DNA of 64,000 nt, taken from Umbelopsis ramanniana AG. Lineage: Eukaryota; Mucoromycota; Umbelopsidomycetes; Umbelopsidales; Umbelopsidaceae. Below, in pieces: positions 31,604 to 43,448 of this stretch. The notes below the pieces were generated by a model, which made no database searches, was not told the DNA's origin, and saw only the letters and a program-made list of their open reading frames with translations. The translations under genes and the position numbers were made by a program. The DNA lies in NCBI RefSeq assembly GCF_025399195.1, contig NW_026252097.1, forward strand, positions 103,647 to 167,646, given 5' to 3'. Position 1 is the stretch's first letter. Each line of letters starts with the position of its first letter.

Positions 31604-34600
31604 ATGTCCAACCCATTCCCCAATATATCAGACGCCAGCTACCTGGCGGTACAGGAGGCGTCAAGGCAGGGCACTCCCTCGCTTCATTCCAATCACAGTC
31701 GGTTGCATATGGGATCGCATTCCAGACTCGATACTATTATTGCATCAGAACTTGCATCGCAGTCCAACAGCACGCACTCAAAACCAACTGAACAAGACTC
31801 TGCGAACCGTCTGCCCGAGGGCACAGTGGCAAGATGGCAGAATATCATACGACGAGTGTCGGCGTTACCGGGTCTGCTTCAGCCAGACGAACCTGAACAA
31901 ACAAACGAAGACGTCTTTCCACCGCCCATCGAGACTAGTCATCCAGAACCAGCATTGTCGCTCCAAGATATGCAGTATCAAGAGTTGATAGCCAACGATG
32001 AAAATTTACCTTCTATGGAGGAATGCTATCAAGTTTCAGGAACCGAAAAAGCTGAAACACAGCCAAACTATTTTACCAATCCGTTTGAGTCCGACAATGA
32101 ATACCAGCCAGGCACCACTACACCAGCCAACGTTCATCCCTCCGTTCAACTTCCTGTCCAATCCAACGATTCCAGTGTATTTGTGAGTGATAAATATCAT
32201 GACACTATTGATGAAATAAAGGATGGTCTGCCACTACAAAAACCAGAAGAGAAGGACCAACACACCACTATTGATTTGCATAAATACGACGGAGATGGGC
32301 CCATGCCACCACTTCGGAAGACAAATAGCGAGTTGCAAGGTGAGTGCAGCAGCCATATAATGAGATAGGTCATATTTGCATTGATCTAATGGTACCATAT
32401 AGCCAATCGAGCCCGAGCCAATTGGGGGAAAACGTTTGACAAAGTGAAACTTGTGAATAATATTAATGCAATATCCAAGCAAACGAAGAATCGACTCGTA
32501 GCTCCGTCATACCCAGTTGTACCATTTTACCCTCCAGCGTTTTCTGTGCCCTACATTGCCATGTCTCGGGATGAAAACGAACGAAAACCAGTGAGCAGCT
32601 TTTTTTAAATGCATAGGGAAAAAAAATTTCATGGCTAACCTCTCGTCCACTGAATTTTTTTTCTATAGCCTCCTATTTTATTTGATTGTCTTTCAGTATG
32701 TAAACAAGAACAAAGCAACTGTTTCACGTTTTTGTCCTTTTTTTTCTAATTTCGCTTTATCTGGTTTAGCTTGCTATCACGGATTCCTTCATCGACCAAC
32801 ATGCAATCAACAAACAATGGGTGTTTCGGATAGAGCTTGGATATGGTGACATCAAATGGGTGATCAAGCGCACGGTTGTGGATTTTTACTCGCTTCATCT
32901 AACGCTGAAATTCAAAGCCAATCTCTCGACGCGCGCACCCCACCCTCCCCATTTTCCTAATCAACTGGCTCACTTGTACCATGCGCTTACGTCTATTCCA
33001 GGCTGGACACTTGAGGATGAACAAGACGAAAACAGAAAGGACTCTAACTTGAAACGCAGAGAGCAACTGGAGGAGTATTTGAAGGAATTGATCAAGGCCT
33101 CATACATGATGGTCAATTATGATTTATGCGAATTTCTGGAAATATCCGCCATCAGTATCACGAGGGATATGGGCTGGAAGGGAAAAGAAGGGTACCTTGA
33201 AAATCGAATGGAATCAAGGTTACCCTCTGTTTGTCAGTCAGTCAACTTCACCAAATGGTCCAAAGAATGGGTCATCCTTCGTGACTCGCAAGTGTTTCCT
33301 CTCCCTTTTTGGTTGTATAAGCTGCGAGTGCGCAGTTCTGTGAGTGAATATATGAACTAACCGTTTGCATTGCAGGTACATTGCCTTCTGCAAGGATATC
33401 GGTTCAACCACACCTACCGATGTGCTATTATTTGATCAGTATTTCAAAGTGGACGCAGCTCCTCACTTCCTAGCCCCGTACAACCAACATCATATTATCA
33501 TCAAGAACAAGACTCGACGCATCGACATTAAAGGTCCTGCCAATCGTGTCATAGAAGATTGGATGGCCAGTATCAAAAAAGTCCAAACCGACAGTCCTTG
33601 GATGAAGCGTCATCGTTTCCTTTCTTTCGCTCCCATCCGAAATGATGCCAAGGTCAAATGGTTTGTAGATGGACATGGTACGACATAGTTGATAACAATA
33701 AGGTTTTCCAATCTTGGCGTTGCTGATCAATGTTTGTTAGATTATTATGATGCCATCGCTGAAGCTATTCTTGCGGCAAAGTCAGAGATTTACATTGCAG
33801 ACTGGTGGTTGGTAAGTGCAACCTGGATCTTTTTTTTTCGTACAATGATGTCTTCGCTAACACACACGCTCGACGATGTAGAGCCCAGAATTGGTAAGCT
33901 TATATAGCGACGACTTTTTATGCGTTGGCTGATGTTGTAACACTAACCTTCTGGGGTAACAGTACTTGCGAAGACCTCCTGCAGAGAACGAAAACTATCG
34001 TCTGGATCGATTGCTCCAGTATAAAGCAAAACAGGGTGTGCTCATTTATGTTGTTCTGTACAAAGAGGTTGGTTTGGGATTCGCTTTGAATTCCGAGCAT
34101 AGCAAGAACACGCTTCGTGGCCTGCACAAAAATATCTTTGGTGAGTCAGTCAAAGGCTTCTGCTTCGCGGTCATTCACCTATTAACTTCTATCAAGTCCA
34201 ACGGCATCCTGATCATAATGCCGTCACGGGTGACACTCTCTTCTGGGCCCATCATGAGGTAAAGGATTGAAAAGATACTTGGCTGCAAAAGCATACAATC
34301 ACTCATCAGCAGTGGATATTGCACAGAAAATACTGGTAGTAGATTACAGACTGGCTTTCATTGGCGGACTAGATTTATGCTTTGGGTAAGACTGAATCTA
34401 TCCATACAGCACGTTGGACATACCTGTCTCATCTTTTCGTAACATTTCCTACAGCCGCTATGACACCCACTCACATCCTTTGTCTGATTACTCTATGAAC
34501 GGCCAAACAAGCGAAATCTTCCCTGGCCAAGACTACAATAACCCACGTATTAAGGATTTCACCAATGGTAAGTGCATCCATTTTTATGCCTTCACCAGCT

Positions 34601-36978
34601 GTATAACGTACGTTAATCCATTGTGTATTTAGTGCAACAATACGATGCTACACTGATTGATAGACGAACCACACCTCGTATGCCGTGGCATGACGTTGCC
34701 ATTGGAATGGTAAAATCTGCTTGGTTGCTGCACATTTAGCTTAAAAGCCGATCCTTCTCTGACATAACCTCTGTTTTAGGTCGGTACACCGGCCAGAGAT
34801 GTAGCAAGGCACTTTGTTCAGCGCTGGAATCATGTCAAAAATCAGAAGGGTCAAAAACGAATGAATTTGCCATTTTTGACGCCGAAGGGTGAGTTTGTTC
34901 CGGCTCGCGATGAGACCAAGTTTAAAGGGACCTGCCGCGTTCAGGTCCTTCGAAGCAGCTCGGATTGGAGCCAAGGTGTTGAGCGCGAGGTAAGTCGAGG
35001 TTGCTGTATGACGTCCTCACGACAGACACGTGTGCGCCTTCTCACTCTTATTGCTAGTTCTCTATATACAATGCATACATGGAGGCCATCAGTCGGGCCA
35101 AGCACTTTGTGTACATAGAGAATCAATTTTTCAGTAAGTCTCACCAACGCTCCATCCATGCTAGTGTTCCCCGTTTACTAAGCGCTATGGTTTCTTTTCT
35201 CTAGTCACTGCTACTCAACCAGATAACAAACTGATTAAGAACAATATTGGACAAGTAAGGAGATTATTTTGTGTAGACTTGTTTGTGAGCACGCTACTGA
35301 CATCCATGACAGGCTATTGTAGAAAGGATCAAGCGCGCACATAAAGAAGGCAAGAGGTTTAGGGTATATGTGGTCATACCGCTGGCACCTTCTTTTCCTG
35401 GTGATTTTGCAGCCAGCGATGCTTCCATTCTTCGGTAAGCCAAATAACCATCGTTGACTCGTATATGAGATATTTTATGTAACATTTTGACTTATCGCAA
35501 TTGCCATCAGCCTGGTGATGCACCAACAGTACGTATCCATCAGCCGTGGGGGTAACTCGATTCTTGAGCGCTTGAGGAACGCGAACATCAATCCGGAGGA
35601 CTACATTTCGTTTTACAGCTTACGAACGTGGGACAAGATCAAATCCAACACAGACTACAATAGCAAGTTTAAAAGCAGACAGTCGAACGGCGGACAGGGC
35701 TCGTTCGATGAGAACGTGGAAAGAGTCAACAGCACTGTAGAGGCTGTTAATGGTAAGGCCACCGGACCAACCCGAAGCAACAGCAAGAAGGGACGCCAGC
35801 ATAAGAAGTCTCGCTCCGTCGGCTCGATTGGCACTAGAAGAAGCGATGAGGCGGTTGGCGAGGATATGGTTCGAAGCGGTACCCTCAGCAGTACCAACAG
35901 CCTGGAGATAAACGATGGCCGTATGGACTACGTTACCGAGCTGTTATATATCCATAGCAAGCTGCTTATTGTGGATGATCGACTTGTCATATGCGGCTCT
36001 GGTGAGTGACATGTTTTCAAATATCTTCAGCACTGGTCAAAGTGATGATAGTGTCTACATATACTCAGTGACTGACTCCCCTCATAACTTTTTCTGTTTA
36101 TTCATTTGCCACATTTTTAGCTAATTTGAACGATAGGTATGAGGCAATGCGGCATTGAAACAAATATCATGTGCACTGGGCTAATGTTTTTATCTTAGAT
36201 CGCAACTGGGAACCCGAGACTCAGAAGTCGCCATGATCATCGAAGATACCGATATGGTTCCCTCTCGGATGAACGGAAACGAGGTAACTTTTTTACATGT
36301 TGGCTATGGCAACTCACGAATTCAATCTAATGCCTTGCTTCGCAATATAGTACAAGGCTGGTCGATTTGCATATACCCTACGCACACACTTATTTAAAGA
36401 GCATTTAGACCTCCTGAAGGATCACGAGCGTACAGTAGCAACCGATATGCGCGAAAGCATGCAAAATATGCAATCACATCGTGGATCCATGATGCCAGAT
36501 TCCACTGGCGTTTTGAATATGCCGACGGCTTCACCTCAACCTTATGACGACCTACGTGGCTACGACAATGCAGACTCGATTGTTATGGACCCTCTGGACG
36601 ATGACTTTTATTATAACTACTGGAACCGCATTGCCATCTCTAATACCAAGATATACCGAAGTTTATTCCGTTGTGTACCTGACGATACTGGTATGTCTTG
36701 CACCTTTCATTTAATCTACGTATACACCATGTCTAATTTACGTCTCACTCTCCTTAGTACTCAGCTTTGAGGAACACAAGCGATTCGTCCCCGATCCTAC
36801 TCTTATACCTCCAGGTCATATTGCCAACCCAAAGCGACACTCTGTGGAAGATGTAGAACAGGCGCTGAGTGGGATCCAGGGAAAGCTTGTACAGTTCCCT
36901 ACCAAGTATCTCCGAGAAGAAAATTTACAAGGTGGTCAAGTTAAAGCTGCCGCAACCCCCATGACACTCTTTACGTGA
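31604..36978 (+). CDS. phospholipase D (PX-PH-PLD, Spo14/PLD1-like)
   Basis: I spliced 20 exons into 1,308 residues: 31604-32339, 32403-32590, 32770-33287, 33376-33677, 33741-33811, 33882-33893, 33963-34140, 34197-34258, 34327-34385, 34455-34567, 34633-34709, 34780-34989, 35058-35133, 35205-35254, 35313-35434, 35511-36001, 36121-36136, 36199-36283, 36351-36690 and 36758-36978. After a ~250-residue disordered N-terminus come a PX domain (WVFRIELGYGDIKWVIKRTV), a PH domain (KEWVILRDSYIAFCKD), and the catalytic core with DWWLSPELYLRRPP. HKD1 has H688, K690 and D695 (HHEKILVVD). HKD2 has H1073, K1075 and D1080 (HSKLLIVDD). Ser/Lys-rich DNA is inserted before HKD2. The enzyme cleaves phosphatidylcholine to phosphatidic acid and choline at plasma and endosomal membranes. 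Intron 3 starts with GC, and exons 6 and 17 are only 12 and 16 bases. Confidence 0.95.
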
Positions 36979-37499
36979 ACCACCTTTTTTACACATATCC
37001 ACCAAACCAAACCATAGCATCGCATAGCATAGCATATATTACATTTAGCATATGGTCCTTTTTGACCTTATTTATTGGCACGCGCTTTCACCTTAATCTG
37101 ACGCGCTCTCGCTTCTCTGACTGACTCAAATAACACATGTCACAGTAAAAGATGTTGATGTCTCACGTGAATTTCCTAGCCGATATGGCATTCTACACAG
37201 GCCTCGTCGTTTTCACAGTACGTTAGAAGACGCGGCGTGCTTACGTGTGATGACGAACGGCGTAGTGTGTGAAGAATTTTTTTAATCTTGGGATGGATAC
37301 AGCAAGACGACGATGCTGCGTTTTTATGCAGAGTACAATACGATCCTTCACATCCAATGAGTTGAATGACCGCAACCTCATGTTGCACACCTTATTTCAA
37401 TTCGGCCAAACGGGCGTTTGGCGGACTGGAATTTTTGCAAAAGCGCATGAAAACACGACGACAGTCCCAATTTTCCTTACTTCCTCATCCTCAACCACT
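36979..37499. other. intergenic, PLD 3' flank to hydrolase start
   Basis: 521 bases. Near 37015-37040 there is a small run of GCATA-type units (CATCGCATAGCATAGCATA). The hydrolase frame is open back to an ATG at 37269, which could add 77 residues. No other gene is seen. Confidence 0.5.
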
Positions 37500-38449
37500 A
37501 TGAGCGGCGATAAGGTCATTTGCGAGGACTGCGTTACCGGCTTTCTCAAGACAGGTGAAACCCAAGGCGACATCAAAACCGTTGGCTCGGTGCAAGCTTA
37601 TTTCACCCCTTCGAGTTCACACAAGTCCGATAAGGCCATCGTCATTATTGGCGATATTTTCGGCTGGGAGTTCATCAATACTCGGCTTTACGCTGACGAG
37701 ATAGCAAGGTAATGTTTATTCATATAGGGAAGCATTGGGCTCACGCGCTAAGGTTTCATAAACAGACAGACAGGCTTTCTGGTAGTGGTGCCTGACCTAA
37801 TGAAAGGCTATGCTGCTCCTGCCGATGCTCTTTTGAAGCCGCCGACCGGTTTTGTGAATAGCATTCTCCATAAAGCAAAAATGGTCCCTATGATCTATAG
37901 CTCAGGCAGAGCTATCATGGCCCTTAAACCCGAAGTTGTCCTAGACTTGGCCCACGCCGTACTGAACGACCTTCGTGCCAGCTATGGCATTCAATCCATC
38001 GGTGTGCATGGTAGGGTTAAAGTCATTGATTGATATGGTGGTCAATGAACTTTTTTTTCTCATCCTATCGTCCAATAGGTTTCTGCTTTGGAGGGAAATA
38101 TTCGATTCTTTTAGGTAACAAAGGACCGAATGACACGCCGTCGCCTGTTCAGGCTTTCGCAGCCGGTCATCCTTCTCTTTTGAAGATTCCTGGTGACGTT
38201 GAAAACATCGATCCCTCCATACCGGCATTTCTACAGTATGCTGAATCTGACTTTATGGTGTCGGAGAAGAACAGACAAGACATCGAACAAATTACCAAAG
38301 AGAAGTCTCTCACCAACGTCAAGACCAAATTGTACCCCGGCACCAAACATGGCTTCTGTCTCAAGTCCAACGAAGATGATGAAAAGGAACGGGCCATTGC
38401 CACTGAAGCCACCACCGATGCTGCTCAATTTTTTGCCAGCAAGCTGTGA
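37500..38449 (+). CDS. dienelactone hydrolase family protein
   Basis: Three exons (37500-37708, 37766-38010, 38079-38449) encode 274 residues, the usual size. The alpha/beta-hydrolase fold begins with KAIVIIGDIFGWEFINTRL. The nucleophile elbow GFCFGG puts Cys154 in place of serine. The acid lies in YAESDFMV and the histidine in GTKHGFC, making the Cys-Asp-His triad of this family. Fungal members are cytosolic esterases of broad or unknown substrate; some act in aromatic breakdown. The start chosen is MSGDKVICEDC, typical for the family. An in-frame ATG at 37269 would give an Arg/Ser-rich extension that might target mitochondria, but this is less likely. Confidence 0.9.
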
Positions 38450-39154
38450 TTAGCCTTTGTAGGCTAGGAGTATCCTATTTTTATTTATTCACCGCGGCCG
38501 CCAAGCTCGCTAGCTGACCGTGCTATGTTAATACCATTATCATTTCCACGTCTCTTGTGGGATGAAGTGTCCATTACATAATGTTTTATTTGCCAAGCAC
38601 TGCTAAAGATGAGAAAGAAAAAAAAAATTTCATCTTGGTTTCGAATATCTGGAGGGATCGTCAGTGTTTGTATGGGCGGTTAATTTTGGGGATCGAAAAT
38701 TTGGTTGGGGGTTATGAACGATGACAAGAACCTCTTTATCATTGCTTTACTAGCACCCTCTGCTTTCAAAATCGGGGGCGACGTCTGATCCAACACCAAT
38801 CCAAGCTGAGCGGAAGCGCCAAATCAAATCATCAGGGCGGGGCGGCCACAAAGCATTAAGCTGAGATCGATTTGGGATGACATGCTTCCGTCACAGTTTT
38901 TTTTTTTTTTTGGGTTGAATGAGCGTAAAGCAGCGGGTTAGAAACGAAGAAAGAAACCAACAATTTTTTTTTTTTCCTTGTCATCTCTCCCAAAAAAATT
39001 ACTCAAAGCTCCCTCAAAGCGCATTTCGCCTCTTTGCTCACCTCTTTGAAAGCTTTCATAGTTTAATTTTTTTTTCTCTTCCCTTCTTTTTTGTTGTTGT
39101 TCAACACACAACCCCTCCTTCCCTCCTCATCATCTCAGCTCTCCCCCGTTACTA
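38450..39154. promoter_or_regulatory. HMG-CoA reductase promoter and pyrimidine-rich leader
   Basis: This 705-base region carries a GC-rich element (GGGCGGGGCGGCCAC near 38836-38850), a CCAAT near 38794 and, from about 38960 to the ATG, long CT-rich blocks typical of strongly expressed fungal genes. I do not see a clear sterol-response element. No coding sequence is supported. Confidence 0.45.
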
Positions 39155-42100
39155 ATGAGCATCTTATCACCATCTGGAGGTGCTTTTAAGTCCATCTCCA
39201 CCTTGCTTGGCAAGGGTATTCACCGTGCTGCTCGTATTTCCGCGCGAAATCCTATCGAGATGATGGTGGCCATGCTCATTATGGCCTCCTTCAGTTATTT
39301 CGCGCTGTTGAACTTGGCCAAAACGTCAGACATTTTCACTGGAACGTCTACTCGTCTTCACCCAACATTTGCTTACCGTGCTGGAGACGCTGTCACCTTC
39401 ACTCAGTTGAGCGATAAGGAGTTGAAGGCTATACCGTCCGACGCTGTGGTCAAAGTTCAGTTGAACCAAATTGTTATCGAAGATCCAAGTGCTACCCGAT
39501 CCAAGCGATCTGAAGGAGTGATCAAGCCCGATGTGTTAGAGGCGGTTTACCAGTTCCAGGACGTCGTTGAACATCAAGTTTTGGTACCCGATGGTCCTAA
39601 AACCACCAAGAAATACTCCTTTGATAGCGATTTGTGTTACAAGCCAAACAATCAGTGCTTCCGCCAAACACCTTTGGATTTGTGGAACAACGACCTTGCT
39701 GCCATCCATGCCGACCAAGACATTGCCGCTACCGTGGCCGCTCACTTAAACACCGCTGCTCACCAGTTTCAAATGACCGATGATCAAAACAAGATTCAGG
39801 CCTTTATTCTGTCCTATGCCTTCAATGCCAGCAGCACCATTCGTCAGGAATTGGCCAAGCAATGGGCTTTCAAGGTCGCTACTCTTCCTCCTGGTGCTTT
39901 GATCTCACATACCTCTATGGATGACCAACAACAAAACACCTTTGTCTGGCTGTTCATCATTGCTCGTAACGTGGTGTATAGAATCAGTGAACTCATTTCT
40001 CAAGCTGAGAACATTGATATTGTGGTTATTTTGCTTGGTTATTTGATGATGATTGCTACGTTTGTTTCTCTGTACGTGAACATGAGAGCAATGGGATCGA
40101 AGTACACGCTTGGTAAGTTTTTCATTCGTAATGCTTCGTATTTCAAACCTTTGCCTAATGCAGGATATTCCCTTTTTCAGCCACTGCTGTTATTGCCTCC
40201 GGATTCTTCTCCTTCATGCTGGCTCTGCTTACCGTGCACTACCTTGGCGTGGATGTCTATCCTGTGGTGTTGGCCGAAGCCATCCCCTTCTTGGTTGTGA
40301 CCATCGGATTCGAGCGACCTTTCAAATTGACCAAACGTGTTCTTCAGTCCAGCGAACAAACTTCCATTAGTAAGCAGAATGTCCACGAAATCGTTATTCG
40401 TGCCGTCGATGATGTTGCTCTCCCTGTTGCCCGTGAATGCTCCATGGAAATCTTTGTCCTAGCCCTTGGTGCCAAGTCTGGCATTGATGGTTTGAGAGAA
40501 TTCTGCCTTTTGAGCGCTATTCTTCTTGCCTATGATTATCTCATTATGTTTACTTGGTACACTGCTGTCCTTGCTCTTAAACTTGAGGTGAGTTTGAGTT
40601 GAAAAAAAAATGGACGCCAAGGCAACATTTAAATAACCATTTCTTCCCCTACCGCTTTTAGTTGAGACGCATCAAGGAGATGAACAGTACCACTGATACC
40701 TCTACAAAGACCATTGCTGCCGCCCCATCCAGCGAAAACCCTGTTCACATTCGTCGCACTGTCTTGAAGGCTTTGAAACCCGAAAGCAAGAGTGCTCGCG
40801 GTAAGAAGGGAGGTGAAAATGTCGACGACCCCATCATGGGACGCGTTAAGCTCTTGGTCATTGTTGGTTTCCTCGTCATGCACTTTTTCGAACTTTGCTC
40901 CACCTTGACACCTTCTACTACCACGGCCGGTGTCAACATTGAAGACCCCTCGGTTGCTAAAGTCCTTTCGGCTCTCTATGAACGTCATCAACAATCTAGC
41001 TCGCTGCCTTTGGTTGTCGAGGTCTTCTCTCCTCTGCAATTCCATGTCGTCGACCAAGGTTACTCTGTTTTGCCCGCCATTTTGGAAAAGCCCCTCAACT
41101 ACATGTTCAACTCTTATGCCGACTACATTCAGGACCCTGTCATTAGCAAATGGTTGACCTCTGCTTTGGTTTTCTCCCTGTTCTTGAATACCTACTTGTT
41201 CAATGTTGCTAAGCAACCCAAGCAATTGGTCGAACACCAGTCCAAGGAGAAGAGAACGCTTGTTTCCGAAAACGTCAGCCCCTTTGTCGAATTGTCTGAT
41301 AAGCAAAAGATCTCTGTTACCAACGTTGTGCCTACCATGAAGTCCGAAGGTTCACCTGCCCCCGCTTCCCCTGCTCTTCACCATGAAACCCACCATCGTC
41401 ACCGCCGATCATCTGTTGCTCACTCTAAGGTCATCCGTCCTTTGGATGAATGCGCTGTGATTTTGAAGAGCCCAGAACAAGGCCCTGATGCTCTTAACGA
41501 TGAAGAAGTGCTTCAGCTTTGCCAGGCTGGAAAAATTGCTCCTTATGCTTTGGAAAAGGTTCTTCAAGACTTTGAACGTGCTGTCAAGGTTAGACGTAGC
41601 TTGATCTCCCGTGCTTCCATGACCAAGACGCTTGAAGCCAGTGCTCTTCCCGTTCAACATTACGATTACTCCAAGGTGATGGGTGCTTGCTGTGAAAACG
41701 TTATTGGTTACATGCCCATTCCCGTTGGCGTTGCTGGACCCATGATCATTGACGGTGAAAGCATTCATATCCCCATGGCCACCACGGAAGGTTGTCTGGT
41801 TGCCTCGGCTGCTCGTGGCTGCAAGGCCATCAATGCTGGTGGCGGTGCTACCACTGTCCTTACCGCCGATGGTATGACGCGTGGTCCCTGTGTTGAATTC
41901 CCTAATATCACAACGGCTGTTGCTTGTAAACGATGGATTGAAGAAACTGGTGCTGAAACCGTCATGGCTGCCTTCAACTCCACCTCTCGGTTTGCTCGTC
42001 TTCGTAAGCTCAAGGTCACCTTGGCCGGCAAGCTTGTTTTCATTCGATTCTCTACCACCACGGGTGATGCCATGGGTATGAACATGATTTCCAAAGGTTG

Positions 42101-42797
42101 CGAGAAGGCACTTGCTGCTATCAGTGAGAAATTCCCTGAAATGCAAATCATCTCCTTGTCCGGTAACTACTGTACTGACAAGAAGGCTGCTGCTATCAAC
42201 TGGATTGAAGGACGTGGTAAATCAGTGGTAGCTGAAGCCATTATTCCCGGTGAAGTTGTTGAAAAGACGCTCAAGACCACTGTGGCTGCTCTGGTTGAAC
42301 TCAACATTAGCAAGAACTTGATTGGTTCCGCTATGGCTGGTTCCTTGGGTGGTTTCAACGCTCATGCTGCCAACATCCTTACCGCTGTGTACATTGCCAC
42401 TGGTCAAGACCCTGCACAAAACGTTGAAAGTTCCAACTGTATTACTTTGATGAAGGCTGTCAACCAAGGTCGTGATCTTCACATCTCATGTACTATGCCC
42501 AGTATCGAAGTTGGTACCATTGGTGGTGGTACGATCTTGCCTCCTCAACAATCTATGTTGGATATGCTTGGTGTTCGTGGTCCTCATCCTACTGAACCTG
42601 GCAAGAACGCTCAGCGTTTGGCAAGAATCATTGTTGCCGCCGTCATGGCTGGTGAACTTTCATTGTGTGCCGCTCTTGCTGCTGGTCATTTGGTCCAAGC
42701 CCATATGGCCCACAACCGTGTTGCTGCCACGCCTGCTCCCACTCCCGTTGCCACTACCCCTTCCACTCAAAGCTTTGAATGTCTTTTGAAGAAGTAG
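39155..42797 (+). CDS. HMGR: HMG-CoA reductase
   Basis: Three exons (39155-40112, 40181-40587, 40662-42797) encode 1,166 residues. The N-terminal half has about eight membrane helices with a sterol-sensing-like block ([19 protein letters not shown]). The catalytic domain starts near 730 and keeps the dimer motif [16 protein letters not shown], Glu831 (TTEGCLVAS), the catalytic Lys around 962 ([10 protein letters not shown]), Asp1038 ([10 protein letters not shown]) and His1136 (QAHMAHN). It reduces HMG-CoA to mevalonate with NADPH in the ER, the committed step to ergosterol, carotenoids and trisporic acids. At the position of human Ser872, an AMPK site, there is a valine (HNRVAA). Codon bias suggests high expression. 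Confidence 0.97.
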
Positions 42798-43448
42798 ACG
42801 ACGAATCAATGAACCGTTTGTTTGTTTTTTTTTTTTATTTTCGCAAAAAAAGGATCGTTTCTTTTCTTACACGCTCACCTCACTCACACACACACCCCCC
42901 ATACAAATTCTTAATAATGTGCTATTTCTTTTCTTGCGATTCTTTGGTTAATGTTGATACATATTTAAAGTAGAAAAAAAAATTATTTTTTTACAAAGCA
43001 CCTCTTCACCACATACATTCCACTCAAACCAAATATTCCCTCTTGCTTGTGGTCGTCTTCTTTAAACTTACAAATAAATCTCAATTCATTCCTGCTCATG
43101 TCGCACGGTCGGTCTTTCTCCGTGTGATCGATTGTACTACAGCAGCGGTGACGGAATTCCTCCAGACACTCTAGATTCTCGTCTCGGCCAGCAGCGCTTC
43201 CACCGGCTTCAACTATACACACCATGCCATTTCATGATCCAGCAAAGTGAGTTTATCTCGGCTCTGCGTGGGGTATTTTACTTTATAATGTGGGTGGGTG
43301 GGGTTGCACCAATAATTGCAACGGAGATACTGAGAAAATGAGTGTATGTATGAAGTTATGTAAACGTACAGAAATGTAGGACAAACGAGGATTTAAATAT
43401 GACAAGAGAAGGAGGTCCATAAACCTCTATTGGTGTCTTTTTTTTTCT
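42798..43448. other. convergent intergenic region
   Basis: 650 bases between the stops of HMG-CoA reductase and the TGTDT-repeat gene. It holds T-tracts, a CACACACACACC microsatellite near 42886-42898 and AT-rich DNA near 42970-42995. No gene is supported. Confidence 0.5.

Noticed and set aside
37269-37499. Upstream in-frame ATG for the dienelactone hydrolase
   Set aside because: The family normally starts close to the MSGDKVICEDC-type region. The extension has no conserved sequence, though a targeting peptide cannot be fully excluded.
41409-42146. 245-codon open frame antisense to HMG-CoA reductase
   Set aside because: It is a shadow of the catalytic domain, which is unmistakable on the plus strand.
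1611-42797. P450, ARV1, PLD and HMG-CoA reductase as a sterol gene cluster
   Set aside because: They are up to 36 kb apart, separated by unrelated housekeeping genes, and in mixed orientation, so chance proximity is simpler.
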